Below, one piece after another: positions 33,597 through 42,131 of a stretch of 64,000 bases of DNA (position 1 is its first letter; the number at the start of each line of letters is the position of its first letter). Source of the DNA: an uncultured Methanomassiliicoccus sp. (GTDB taxonomy: Archaea; Thermoplasmatota; Thermoplasmata; Methanomassiliicoccales; Methanomassiliicoccaceae); the NCBI GenBank assembly GCA_905202485.1, contig CAJKRY010000010.1, positions 1 to 64,000 of the forward strand, given 5' to 3'. A program made the translations under genes and the position numbers. The notes under the pieces were generated by a model. The model was given only the letters and a program-made list of their open reading frames with translations, had not been told where the DNA came from and ran no database searches.

Positions 33597-34174
33597 TCAA
33601 TCGGATCTTTTACAAACAAATCTCTGCATTCAGCACATAATAGGGGACCGCGGCCGGAAACCGCCCCGGTCTGCCTTAGATCATATGAATAATTTTCACA
33701 GTTTTCACAATAGCCGGCTAAGGAGACCGGCTCTCTTTCAAAATGAGCGTCAGAACAGATGCCGCTGCGCTCTGCAGCGTTTTCAATCAAGATAGGAGAC
33801 AGTTTTGCCAGGTCCCCTTCTGAAACTATACCGATAAGTTCGCCTTTGGCAATGACTGGCATGCACCTGATTTTCATGCTGGACATTTTCTTGCCTGCGG
33901 AGGAGAGAAGCTCTTCAGGAGCAGCCGTTATCACTGGAGAGGTCATGATGTCACAGACCAGAATAGTTTCAGAGTTTCTGTTTTCAGCAGCGATCTTTTC
34001 AACAAAGTCAGTTTCTGTCAGTATGCCCACTGGATTTCTCCCGTCGACGATGACGACTCCGCGGCTGTTCTGGGAGTTCATCAGAGCGGCGGCTTCTCTT
34101 GCTGTGGATTCTCTTACACAAGTGACAGCCTCACTCATTATATCAGAAACACGGATGTTGGATTCGAATACCAT
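33593..34174 (-). CDS. Twin CBS domain protein with C-terminal zinc ribbon
   Basis: About 193 residues from the ATG at 34174 (MVFESNIRVSDIMSEAVTCV). Two CBS motifs follow (about 8-60 and 70-125, each with a GI(L/V)(T/S)E(T/G)D core), forming a Bateman module that senses adenosine nucleotides. The C-terminal 40 residues carry a four-cysteine zinc ribbon (YCENCENYSY and LLCAECRDLF). The frame is open upstream to a TTG at 34234, but that part is not conserved in type. The stop shares four bases with the convergent gene. Confidence 0.85.
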   Translation of the reverse strand: MVFESNIRVSDIMSEAVTCVRESTAREAAALMNSQNSRGVVIVDGRNPVGILTETDFVEKIAAENRNSETILVCDIMTSPVITAAPEELLSSAGKKMSSMKIRCMPVIAKGELIGIVSEGDLAKLSPILIENAAERSGICSDAHFEREPVSLAGYCENCENYSYDLRQTGAVSGRGPLLCAECRDLFVKDPID

Positions 34175-34234
34175 AAAGTCAGATTTGCATTCAAGAGGTA
34201 CAAATAGCTTGACCGGCAGACCCAGCGGGACCAA

Positions 34235-34808
34235 GGAGTAACAATCCTTTTACCGCAGCACAGCAGACAAGATTGAGAGTAAGCTTACAGCTCCCGTATC
34301 AGCCGCTATGCGTATTTCAAAGATTACTTGTGAATTCCCAGAGCTCCAAAGATCTGCTAATATGAATGAAACCTCACTAGGCCGGCTCTGCATCTAGGAT
34401 CTGACTCGCCATATGTCTGAAGTAAGTCTCCATAAAACCACACCTCCAATAGCTCACTGCCTGCAGTGGAACAAAGAGCTATAATGGCCAAGCATTCAGA
34501 TGTCAAATCTTAGATACGTCCTTCCAGCCAAGTTGGATATTTTATGGCAAGCATAACATACTTTCCCTCTTATCTCAAAATGCGGCTTTTTCATTCAGGC
34601 TCTGCACGACTGAACATATCTAAAATCAGCTGCTTATTCTTCACATATGGCTATGAAACGCCAGATAAACACCGTGTGGCAAAGCTTGTCCGGTGATGCG
34701 CAGTCTGTAATTTATTTTCCAACCGTCCAAGACAAATATTCTATTCCTAAAATGAATAGCCCGCGGCTATCGGCAGATTGTTATTGAGAATATGCATATT
34801 GTATTCTC
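34235..34808. other. 574-base intergenic region with one strong fold
   Basis: No coding frame of quality was found. Positions 34449-34482 hold a nested stem: ATAGCTC with GAGCTAT outside, and CACTG/CAGTG around a CCTG loop inside. The last 100 bases are AT-rich and probably contain the promoter of the AMMECR1 gene at 34809. A small RNA gene is possible; nothing else is recognised. Confidence 0.4.
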
Positions 34809-35396
34809 ATGGACGAAGCCGAGGGGAGATCCGCAGTCGGACTGGCCAGAAACGCTGTGGATGCCGAAACTGGCAGCGGAAAAATAGATACCAGCATGAT
34901 TCCTGCATCATTTGACGAAAAAAGAGGAGTGTTCGTCACTCTGAAAACTTATCCAGATAATGATCTGAGAGGCTGTATAGGGTTTCCGGAACCGGTGTAT
35001 CCCCTGGGCGAAGCCATAATCCAGGCGGCGCAGTATGCCTGCCACGACCCCCGCTTCAATGATCTGGAGAAAGAAGAAACTGATGCCGTCACAGTAGAAG
35101 TTTCTGTGCTGACAGTCCCGCAGCTTATGACAGTTGAAGCGGAAAACAGGCCGCAGGAGGTCGAGATAGGAAAAGACGGATTGATCATAGAAAGAGGCAG
35201 CTACAGAGGACTTCTGCTTCCCCAGGTGGCTGTGGAATGGAAATGGGGCAGCGAGGAGTTTCTTGCGCATGCCTGTTCCAAAGCCGGCCTCAGATCCAAT
35301 ATGTGGAAGAGTGCTGAAACCAGAGTGTTCAAGTTCCAGGCGGAGATCTTCTCTGAAGTCTCGCCGAGGGGAGATATCAGGAGGTATGAGGAGTAA
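34809..35396 (+). CDS. AMMECR1 domain protein
   Basis: A 195-residue member of the AMMECR1 family, whose biochemical role is not settled. The hallmark LRGCIGFPEPVYPLGEAII (about residues 56-74) is present, with VTVEVSVLTVPQLM and a LLLPQVAVEWKWGSEEFLAH segment near the C-terminus. Length is normal. Its stop codon overlaps the start of pyrC by one base, making it the first gene of a run of three overlapping genes. Confidence 0.92.
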   Translation: MDEAEGRSAVGLARNAVDAETGSGKIDTSMIPASFDEKRGVFVTLKTYPDNDLRGCIGFPEPVYPLGEAIIQAAQYACHDPRFNDLEKEETDAVTVEVSVLTVPQLMTVEAENRPQEVEIGKDGLIIERGSYRGLLLPQVAVEWKWGSEEFLAHACSKAGLRSNMWKSAETRVFKFQAEIFSEVSPRGDIRRYEE

Positions 35397-36661
35397 TGAG
35401 CGAGCTGGTAATTGAAGGCAGAGCGTACGTCAAGGGCAGCATAGCCAACTGGTGCATAGGCATTGACGACGGCAGGATTACAGAAATAGGAAAGAGTCTC
35501 AGAGGAGACGACCGCATCAACTTCAAAGACAGTATAATCTTTCCCGGCTCAATCGATCCTCACGTGCATTTCAGAGATCCGGGGCTGACTGAAAAAGAAG
35601 ATTTTTCAACCGGTTCTCTGGCAGCGGCGTTTGCCGGCGTCACCTGTGTTTTAGATATGCCGAACACTATTCCTCCAAGCATCTCCAAAACGTCTCTTCT
35701 GGAAAAGAAAGAAGAGATCTCAAAGAAATCCTGGATAGACTACGGCCTCTTTGCAGGCTGCGTTCCCGGATCAGACCTCAAAAGCATGGCTCCCTATACT
35801 GCCGGTTTCAAGCTGTTCATGGGCTCGTCGACCGGCAGGCTGCTTGTCACGGAAGATGCTGACACCAGGAAGATTCTGGCGGCTGCCGGGGAATGCGGCA
35901 AAGTCCTCAGTGTGCATGCAGAAGACGAGAAGCTGATCAGCAAAGATCCGGAGAAGAATCTTTCAGACCATGCCAAGAACAGACCGCCTGAAGCTGAAGT
36001 GACGGCGATAAACAGACTTAAGGGAACTGAAAGCAGAGTTAACATCTGCCACGTTTCTTCAGCTCCGGGCCTGGAAGCGCTGCAGGAGACAAACTTTACT
36101 TCAGAAGTTACAGCCCACCACTTGTTTTTTGATAAGGACAGCGTGGGAAAAGGAGCTTACGCTAAAGTCAATCCCCCGCTGAGAACAAGGGAAGACCGCT
36201 TTGCACTGATGAAAGCCTTCATGGACGGCAGGATAAGCATGTTCGGATCAGACCATGCGCCGCACACCATTGAAAACAAAGAGCAGGAGTTCGGCTACGC
36301 CCCTTCGGGAATGCCCGGGGTGGAGACTTCAGTCCCGATTCTGCTGGCCATGGTGAAGAGGGGGCAGTTTCCCTTGGAGAGATTTGTCAATGCAGTCTCA
36401 GAAAAACCAGCAGAAATATTCAGCCTCAGCAAAGGCTCGATAGAGGTGGGGAAAGACGCCGACTTTATGATTGTAGATCCCGGACGCATTGATGCCATAA
36501 AAGTTAAGAACCTGCATAGCAAGTGCGGCTGGAGCTTGTTTGAAGGATTTGATGCCCTGTTTCCGCAGGCTGTGATGCTTGGCGGAGACCTGCTCATTGA
36601 AGAGGGGAGCATCGTCGGAGACAGAGCTGGGAAGGATGTAATTGTCTATGCAAAATCTTGA
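35396..36661 (+). CDS. pyrC: Dihydroorotase
   Basis: Cyclises carbamoyl-aspartate to dihydroorotate in pyrimidine synthesis. The 421 residues show the zinc site SIDPHVHFRDPGLTEKEDFS (about 53-72), the FKLFMGSSTG segment, HAEDEKLI, ICHVSSAPGLEAL and the catalytic MFGSDHAPHTIENKEQ. It is a class I (bacterial/archaeal type) enzyme. It overlaps AMMECR1 by one base and the downstream gene by 14 bases. Confidence 0.96.
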   Translation: MSELVIEGRAYVKGSIANWCIGIDDGRITEIGKSLRGDDRINFKDSIIFPGSIDPHVHFRDPGLTEKEDFSTGSLAAAFAGVTCVLDMPNTIPPSISKTSLLEKKEEISKKSWIDYGLFAGCVPGSDLKSMAPYTAGFKLFMGSSTGRLLVTEDADTRKILAAAGECGKVLSVHAEDEKLISKDPEKNLSDHAKNRPPEAEVTAINRLKGTESRVNICHVSSAPGLEALQETNFTSEVTAHHLFFDKDSVGKGAYAKVNPPLRTREDRFALMKAFMDGRISMFGSDHAPHTIENKEQEFGYAPSGMPGVETSVPILLAMVKRGQFPLERFVNAVSEKPAEIFSLSKGSIEVGKDADFMIVDPGRIDAIKVKNLHSKCGWSLFEGFDALFPQAVMLGGDLLIEEGSIVGDRAGKDVIVYAKS

Positions 36662-37766
36662 TGTGGATTTGTCTGAGCTTGAAGGCAAGATGTTTACCTG
36701 TTACGAAGAGTGCGGGCTCTGCTGCCTGTGCCAAGCGGAGGTGCTGCCTGAAGAAGTTCCCTTCTTCAAAAAGAACTACCCGAAAAACATCGTGCAGAAG
36801 ACAGAACCTCATAGATATACGGCTCTGGCTCTTAAAAACAAAGAGGGGCCGTGCATATTTCTCGCACCGAACAGAAGGTGCACCATCTACAATAACAGAC
36901 CGCACTACTGCCGGCAGTTTCCCTTCCACCTTTACTCCGGAGACAGAATACAAGTGGAACTAGATCTGTCGTGCCGCGGAGTCTGGGGAAAGACCGGAGA
37001 AGATGCCCTGATCGTGGGAGCCAACATGGTCTCCGATCATATGGACGAGCTCAGAGAATACCTGGCCCAGTCAAAAGAAATCTATCAGGAGTTTGAAACA
37101 AACTGCAAGGAGGCGGGTACATACCGTACTCCTGACTACATGCGCAGAAAAGTCAAAGAGAAGATCCCGCAGATGATGAATCTCCAGTATCTTGCTAAGA
37201 TACTGGACATGTCCTGCGAAGATGAGGAAATGGAACTCCCGGAAGATGTTGAGGGCAGAGAATACTCAAAGAAAGATCTGGAGATCTCCACGATGGAAAC
37301 TGGAATGGAATCCCTCATCGCTGAAGATATCTATTCAGCTCCAGTCTACTGCGACCCGCTCAACAGATGGAATGTGTTCATGGCTGAAGACAACGAGATA
37401 GAATGGGCAATCATGGGCGACGACGGAGTTCTGACCCCCGCCGGAAAGATTGATCCTCAGAAGATAGAACTTCTAACGCCTGAAGGAGAAGGCGTGCAGA
37501 TATTCCTTGATTACCTGAATACCCTTAACAACAGAGACAGCTCGATGGGCTACACCTACTATTTGGTGGATGACTACGGCTACGAAGATTACCTAGCGAA
37601 TGCCTACTACGGCATGATTGCTACTTCAGCTCTCGATGTGCTGTGGAGAGCTTCCCTGATAGCTCATATCAATGGATGGAAGCTTGATGCCAGAGGTATG
37701 ACGGAGGGCATAATCGCTTATGATATGGACCGTTTAGATGCGCCTACGATTGGAGCATTTCTGTAA
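36648..37766 (+). CDS. YkgJ-type cysteine cluster protein
   Basis: About 372 residues. The N-terminal 110 residues carry the UPF0153/YkgJ pattern CYEECGLCCLCQAEVLPEE, GPCIFLAPNRRCTIYNNRP and YCRQFPF, which binds zinc or an Fe-S cluster. The remaining 250 residues are acidic and unrecognised. The start is the ATG inside the pyrC 3' end; a TTG two codons upstream is the alternative. Function unknown; the overlap suggests co-translation with pyrC. Confidence 0.8.
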   Translation: MQNLDVDLSELEGKMFTCYEECGLCCLCQAEVLPEEVPFFKKNYPKNIVQKTEPHRYTALALKNKEGPCIFLAPNRRCTIYNNRPHYCRQFPFHLYSGDRIQVELDLSCRGVWGKTGEDALIVGANMVSDHMDELREYLAQSKEIYQEFETNCKEAGTYRTPDYMRRKVKEKIPQMMNLQYLAKILDMSCEDEEMELPEDVEGREYSKKDLEISTMETGMESLIAEDIYSAPVYCDPLNRWNVFMAEDNEIEWAIMGDDGVLTPAGKIDPQKIELLTPEGEGVQIFLDYLNTLNNRDSSMGYTYYLVDDYGYEDYLANAYYGMIATSALDVLWRASLIAHINGWKLDARGMTEGIIAYDMDRLDAPTIGAFL

Positions 37767-37824
37767 AAGGAGTGTAGTTAGCTTCAAATAGTCCCTGGAT
37801 TTATGGGGATTCCTGGTGGATGTA

Positions 37825-38040
37825 ATGCAGAAACCTCTCACCGTTCTGAATCAGACGATTAATCGTCCCGTAATCGTTGAGCTAAAAGCAGGAAGAGAAT
37901 ACAGGGGAATCCTTGACGGGTATGACCCACACATGAATTTAGTGCTTAAAAACGCTGAAGAACTTGTGAATAACGAAGTGGTGAGAAAGCTCGATTTGAC
38001 AATCGTGCGCGGGGACAATGTGATCTATATTTCACCGTAA
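37825..38040 (+). CDS. LSm (Sm-like archaeal) protein
   Basis: A 71-residue Sm-fold protein that forms heptameric rings on U-rich RNA. The Sm1 motif (PVIVELKAGREYRGILDGYD, HMNLVLKNAEE) and the Sm2 motif (IVRGDNVIYIS) are clear. GGTGGA lies before the ATG at 37825; a GTG three codons upstream is less likely. The gene order LSm-eL37-purF is tight, and the LSm-eL37 pair is common in archaea. Confidence 0.95.
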   Translation: MQKPLTVLNQTINRPVIVELKAGREYRGILDGYDPHMNLVLKNAEELVNNEVVRKLDLTIVRGDNVIYISP

Positions 38041-38065
38041 TCAGATTTACTAAGGAGATGAAGAT

Positions 38066-38233
38066 ATGGGAAAAGGTACTCCCTCTATGGGTAAGAGATC
38101 AAGCGGCAAGTCTCACATACCTTGCCGCCGTTGCGGAAGGAGCGCATACAACATCGTAAAAGGCACATGCGCCTCCTGCGGATATGGCAAGACTACCAGG
38201 ATTAGATCCTATTCCTGGGCTAAGCAGCATTAA
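38066..38233 (+). CDS. rpl37e: Ribosomal protein eL37
   Basis: A 55-residue zinc-binding large-subunit protein: MGKGTPSMGKRSSGKSHIPC, then the second half of the zinc knuckle at CASCGYGKTTRIRSYSW. The four cysteines are in two CxxC pairs (PCRRC and CASC). AAGGAGATG sits a few bases before the ATG. It lies 25 bases after the LSm gene and directly touches the purF frame. Confidence 0.97.
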   Translation: MGKGTPSMGKRSSGKSHIPCRRCGRSAYNIVKGTCASCGYGKTTRIRSYSWAKQH

Positions 38234-38245
38234 ATGGAGGATTAC

Positions 38246-39670
38246 ATGGTCGACATGCCCGGACATTATTGCGGGGTTGTCGCCATGGCATTGACTTCAG
38301 ATGCTGTTCCTTCACTGAAACGGGCATTAAGAGTTATTCAACACCGTGGCCAGGAAGGAGCAGGTATAGCTGTATATAAAGATGATAGAATACAATCCCT
38401 AGCTAATGTAGGGTTGGTACATGAAGTTTTAAGCGGGCCGCATTACAACGAAATTGAAGGTAACTACGGAATCGGACACGTCCGATATTCCACTACCGGT
38501 CGTTCAGTAGCCCAAAATTGTCAGCCAATTGTAGTCACTTCTGCCATAGGCGATGTAGCTGTAGGACATAATGGAGATCTTGTAAACTCTGAAGCTATGA
38601 GAGAAAAGCTTCAGAATATCGGATGGGCGTTCCTGACAACTACTGATTCTGAAATCATTATCAGATTACTTGTAAATGAGCTGAAAGAAGGCGTTGATCC
38701 GATAAAAGCCATCAGGAATGTAATGCGCTCGCTGGACGGCGCATATTCTCTGGTAATCATGATTAAAAACAGGATTTTTGGTGTGCGTGATCCTCTAGGA
38801 TTCCACCCATTAAGCATAGGAAAACTGGATAAGGGATACGGGCTTGCGTCCGAATCCGCTGTTTTTGATATTTTACAGGGTCAATTCGTAAGAGATGTGA
38901 ATCCTGGCGAAATCGTCGAAATTTCTTCAGACGGTTATACTGTGTATCCATCAAGTTCAAAAGAGAGCAGCGCTCACTGCATGTTTGAATGGATCTATTT
39001 CGCACGTCCAGATTCAGTCCTTGACGGCAAAGAAGTCTATGATGTAAGAAAGAGGCTGGGAATGATTTTGGCAAGAGAGCATCCTGTGGATGCAGATGTT
39101 GTCATTCCTGTTCCGGATTCCGGAAGGGCTCATGCCATCGGCTACGCTGCTGAATCCGGTATTCCATACGAAGAAGGGTTTATGAAAAACCGCTACGTAG
39201 AACGTACTTTCATTCTTCCAGAACAGTCTATGAGGGAAGAGGGAGTCGGACTTAAGCTGAACCCGATTAAATCAACGGTTGCCGGAAAGCGCATTGTTGT
39301 CGTAGATGACTCAATCGTAAGAGGAACTACGCTGAGGAAGATTATACAGCTCCTCAGGAAAGCAGGCGCCAAGGAGGTTCATGTACGCATCGGATGCCCC
39401 CCAGTCATAGCTCCATGCTATTACGGTGTGGATATGCGTACAAGGGACCAGTTCATAGCTACAAACAGAAGCATTGACGAGATTGCAGAGTATCTTACGG
39501 CAGATAGTGTGAAATACACAAATATCTGCGATGTTGAGGAAGCTATCGGCATGCCGGCAAGCAAATTATGCGTGGCGTGTCTGAACGGCGAGTATCCTAC
39601 AAATATCCCTGGTGAAAAGTGCAGAACACAGCACACCCTGGATTCATTTAAAGAAGGCTCTCAACAGTAA
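38246..39670 (+). CDS. purF: Amidophosphoribosyltransferase
   Basis: Catalyses the first committed step of purine synthesis: PRPP plus glutamine to phosphoribosylamine. About 474 residues. The nucleophile cysteine follows a short propeptide (MVDMPGHYCGVVAMAL). The glutaminase domain shows IQHRGQEGAGI and GIGHVRYSTTG. The PRTase domain shows VIPVPDSGRAHAIGYA and the PRPP loop VVVDDSIVRGTTLRKI. C-terminal KLCVACLNG fits the Fe-S-cluster type. GGAGG is five bases before the ATG at 38246, so this start is preferred over the ATG at 38234. Confidence 0.96.
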   Translation: MVDMPGHYCGVVAMALTSDAVPSLKRALRVIQHRGQEGAGIAVYKDDRIQSLANVGLVHEVLSGPHYNEIEGNYGIGHVRYSTTGRSVAQNCQPIVVTSAIGDVAVGHNGDLVNSEAMREKLQNIGWAFLTTTDSEIIIRLLVNELKEGVDPIKAIRNVMRSLDGAYSLVIMIKNRIFGVRDPLGFHPLSIGKLDKGYGLASESAVFDILQGQFVRDVNPGEIVEISSDGYTVYPSSSKESSAHCMFEWIYFARPDSVLDGKEVYDVRKRLGMILAREHPVDADVVIPVPDSGRAHAIGYAAESGIPYEEGFMKNRYVERTFILPEQSMREEGVGLKLNPIKSTVAGKRIVVVDDSIVRGTTLRKIIQLLRKAGAKEVHVRIGCPPVIAPCYYGVDMRTRDQFIATNRSIDEIAEYLTADSVKYTNICDVEEAIGMPASKLCVACLNGEYPTNIPGEKCRTQHTLDSFKEGSQQ

Positions 39671-39706
39671 GTTTTAATAAGTAAGATAACTTTGGCGGTC
39701 ATACTC

Positions 39707-39779
39707 GGGCAGGTAGATCAGTTGGAAGATCGCTACCTTGGCATGGTAGAGGCCGGGGGTTCAAATCCCCCCCTGTCCA
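39707..39779 (+). tRNA. tRNA-Ala (GGC)
   Basis: Acceptor GGGCAGG pairs with CCTGTCC and contains the G3-U70 pair that marks tRNA-Ala; discriminator A. The anticodon stem CTACC/GGTAG encloses TTGGCAT, anticodon GGC. The T arm GGGGG-TTCAAAT-CCCCC is perfect. No CCA is encoded. Its 3' 24 bases recur at 31916-31939. Confidence 0.97.
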
Positions 39780-39927
39780 CTTTTATTCTATTTGTTGTTT
39801 GATTACACTTCCATATTTTATGAGATGAAATGCTGATTGAAGAATTTTAGACAAAAAGTATTCACAATATGCAGCAGGTTATAATTTACGCTGTTATCTT
39901 GAATTTATCAAGGTATATTGGATTGAT

Positions 39928-40213
39928 CTAGTTCTCATCGCTCAACAATTTATCAGCCAAATCCAGATAGTTTGCGAGCGTCTCACCTTTTTCTGTAAGT
40001 TTAACGATTCTTCTTTCCTGCCTCTTTTCTAAGCGGGATATTTTCACTAAATCATTCACTTCCATATCTTCCAATAGGGAACAAAAGTCTTGGATAATTA
40101 TTCAGAACGTTTAACAATTCAGTTATGTAGATCATTTCATCTTTTCTTCTCAGCAGTTCAAGAATTATTGAATATGCACCAGGCTGATTCAAAAGATGAA
40201 GTTTGTCTTTCAC
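39928..40213 (-). pseudogene. Winged-helix regulator, frameshifted
   Basis: The gene reads from a GTG at 40213 as VKDKLHLLNQPGAYSIILEL and on to TELLNVLNNY. One extra base near 40092-40093 shifts the frame. After it the protein continues as QDFCSLLEDMEVNDLVKISR, then RIVKLTEKGETLANYLDLAD, ending in TAG at 39928. Together this is a normal 94-residue winged-helix protein of the small archaeal type. A TATA-like element lies about 30 bases upstream of the GTG. It is probably inactive unless the shift is an assembly error. Confidence 0.65.
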
Positions 40214-40312
40214 AAAGATACAACATCGTTTTAAGAGTCATAAGATATAGTTTTGTGTTTTGTAAATACAAAACTCTTAAGTATTGAAATTAGTTTTAGA
40301 ATAAGTGAAATT

Positions 40313-40538
40313 ATGAGTGAAATTGTATAGACAGAATTACCGGCAAAGACACTAGCAGAGGTAGATGAATCAATAAAAAAACGGAGAGTTTCTTGATCGT
40401 GGAGAATATATCAGGTACATCTTACATGAGTATCTCGCTGAAACTTTTAAAAATCAGATTTCCAGTCCAGATCAAGCATTTCAGCGATTGGCATACCATT
40501 CAGACAAGCTTGTGAATTACCAACATCTAAAAATCTAA
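40313..40538 (+). pseudogene. Ribbon-helix-helix regulator, decayed
   Basis: The gene begins MSEIV, then an in-frame TAG (40328-40330), then TELPAKTLAEVDESIKK. A run of seven A (40375-40381) carries a frame shift. The second frame continues GEFLDRGEYIRYILHEYLAE, then TFKNQISSPDQAFQRLAYHS and ends at 40538. The strand-helix-helix layout (RTELPAK...VDESI...GEFLDRGEYIR) is that of CopG/RHH proteins, often antitoxins or plasmid regulators. Two lesions make real decay likely. Confidence 0.65.
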
Positions 40539-40776
40539 TGAGTTTTCAGTCAGCATCTTAATTGAAACGGGTTTGATTAAGATATTTTGCATCGGATTTT
40601 CACGCTTATCATAGAATATTAAAAATTAATTTTTAAAAAGAAAATATAGTAAAAGTATACAAAGATATGACATTGGTAAAATAAGAATATCTGACAGAGT
40701 TATAGATTGGAAGACATACGATTCAGAAAAATCTAAGATTGAAAAGATAGATAAGAGTAGGAAAGCAGGCATTAAA

Positions 40777-41400
40777 ATGAGCGGTAATGCAAAGAGAACA
40801 ATAACCAACGCCAAGAAACCAACAGGCTTCTGGGGATCCCGCATAATCTCATCGATGAACATTCATCACGATTCTCTGACAGACTGGGGTCTCAGTCATG
40901 TAAGCATCAAGCCGCAATTTCACATCTTAGATGTAGGATGCGGAGGAGGAAACGCGCTGTCGAAAATGTCAAAGATGGCGGCGGAAGGAAAACTCTGCGG
41001 AATTGATCATTCGGATGTCAGCGTAAAAGAGTCTAAAAAGAAAAATAAGGAAGATGTGAAAAGCGGAAAGATCGAGATAAAACAGGGTTCCGTCTCAGAG
41101 CTTCCGTATGGTGATAATTCGTTTGATTTAATTACCGGAATTGAAACTTATTATTTCTGGCCTAGTCCAATTGAAAATTTAAAAGAAGTAAAGAGAACTC
41201 TCAAGCCTGACGGATTAATTCTTTTAATATTCGAAGCAAGAAGCGATAACAATCCAGAAATATGGAAAGATTACAGGGATATTGTTGACATGCATATTCC
41301 CAGCGAAAAAGGAATTAAAGAAGAACTGGAAAAGGCTGGATTTTCAGATATTGTTGTAGACACCAAAGATGACTGGCTCTGTGCGGTCGGTAGAAAATAA
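40777..41400 (+). CDS. SAM-dependent methyltransferase, class I
   Basis: A 207-residue methyltransferase. The N-terminus KPTGFWGSRIISSMNIHHDS is typical of a bacterial-like family of small-molecule methyltransferases. Motif I is ILDVGCGGGNALSKM (about 49-63), motif II CGIDHSDVSV, and motif IV/post-I DLITGIETYYFW. It is the only intact plus-strand gene in the AT-rich patch. The acceptor is unknown. It converges with the cyclase-like gene. Confidence 0.9.
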   Translation: MSGNAKRTITNAKKPTGFWGSRIISSMNIHHDSLTDWGLSHVSIKPQFHILDVGCGGGNALSKMSKMAAEGKLCGIDHSDVSVKESKKKNKEDVKSGKIEIKQGSVSELPYGDNSFDLITGIETYYFWPSPIENLKEVKRTLKPDGLILLIFEARSDNNPEIWKDYRDIVDMHIPSEKGIKEELEKAGFSDIVVDTKDDWLCAVGRK

Positions 41401-41407
41401 CAAATAA

Positions 41408-42091
41408 TTATAATGCCTTAATGGAATTGGAATTTTTGGTTTCATTAAGGCGCATATCTAATTTTTTATCAATATATTTTTCTAACCATTCAATTTTTTC
41501 ACAGATATGTTTATTAGATTTATCCATGCCAGCCAACAAGGTCTGACATCTTGATAGTGTCCCAGAATTGATATACTGAAATGTATCGAGATAAAGCTCA
41601 TCATCTGTATCCATAATAAATAATTCCATATTGCAATCATAACTAATTGGTGAGCATGATTTTAATGCAGATGGTAAGTCGGAGTTATCAATTAAAACTC
41701 TTGGGTATATTGCTCGAGTATTTTCTAGTTCATAAGCACGTACCAATGCAGGCCCAAATACAACTTGATGGTCATGGTATAGTTCACCAGTAGCTATACC
41801 ACCACGCATCATAAGTCCATATTCAACCAAAAAAACCCCATATAGGGACCCGACCATGTTTATGACCTTATTCATTGCATTGTGTTTGCTGCACCTTATT
41901 GACATTACAATGCTGTCTGATAATGTTGTAATCAATAAATCAGCTGTATGAAGCGAAGGGTTAGAACTAAAGGCATATGGAACTTTCAAAAGTTCACCTA
42001 TTTGGCTCATATCCATTAGTTTGTTGCATATAATATCCTTAAATCCCAAAATATCTAAAAAAGCAACAATGCGATTTTCGTATTTAATCAT
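41408..42091 (-). CDS. Class III nucleotide cyclase-like protein
   Basis: About 227 residues from the ATG at 42091. The order of motifs follows class III adenylate/guanylate cyclases: RIVAFLDILGFKDII (first metal aspartate, near residue 10), LITTLSDSIVMS (second aspartate position), then MRGGIATGELYHDHQVVFGP followed by ALVRAYELE, in place of the usual nucleotide-site segment. The last 40 residues are a charged helix. No sensor domain or membrane segment is fused. A TATA-like element (TATACATCTATATT) is 12-30 bases upstream. Related proteins are often found as accessory genes. Cyclase activity is inferred, not shown. Confidence 0.6.
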   Translation of the reverse strand: MIKYENRIVAFLDILGFKDIICNKLMDMSQIGELLKVPYAFSSNPSLHTADLLITTLSDSIVMSIRCSKHNAMNKVINMVGSLYGVFLVEYGLMMRGGIATGELYHDHQVVFGPALVRAYELENTRAIYPRVLIDNSDLPSALKSCSPISYDCNMELFIMDTDDELYLDTFQYINSGTLSRCQTLLAGMDKSNKHICEKIEWLEKYIDKKLDMRLNETKNSNSIKAL

Positions 42092-42131
42092 AAATCTCAC
42101 TAAATATAGATGTATACATAGACAAGTGTGT

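Larger units (their letters stand above)
39780..40776. other. 997-base AT-rich stretch with two broken regulator genes
   Basis: There is no intact gene between tRNA-Ala and the methyltransferase. Two decayed regulator genes are described separately (39928-40213 minus, 40313-40538 plus). They are divergent with about 100 bases between their starts. An 8-bp inverted repeat (ATCTTAAT / ATTAAGAT) lies at 40555-40583, and AAAAATTAATTTTT is near 40620. The position right behind a tRNA gene is typical of integrated elements. Confidence 0.55.

Noticed and set aside
40328..40330. TAG as pyrrolysine codon in the RHH gene
   Set aside because: Members of this order use pyrrolysine, but the gene also has a frame shift and is a DNA-binding protein, not a methylamine methyltransferase. 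Decay is simpler.
40626..40862. 78-codon minus-strand hydrophobic frame
   Set aside because: It overlaps the conserved N-terminus of the methyltransferase (FWG motif); it is a reverse-strand echo of AT-rich sequence.
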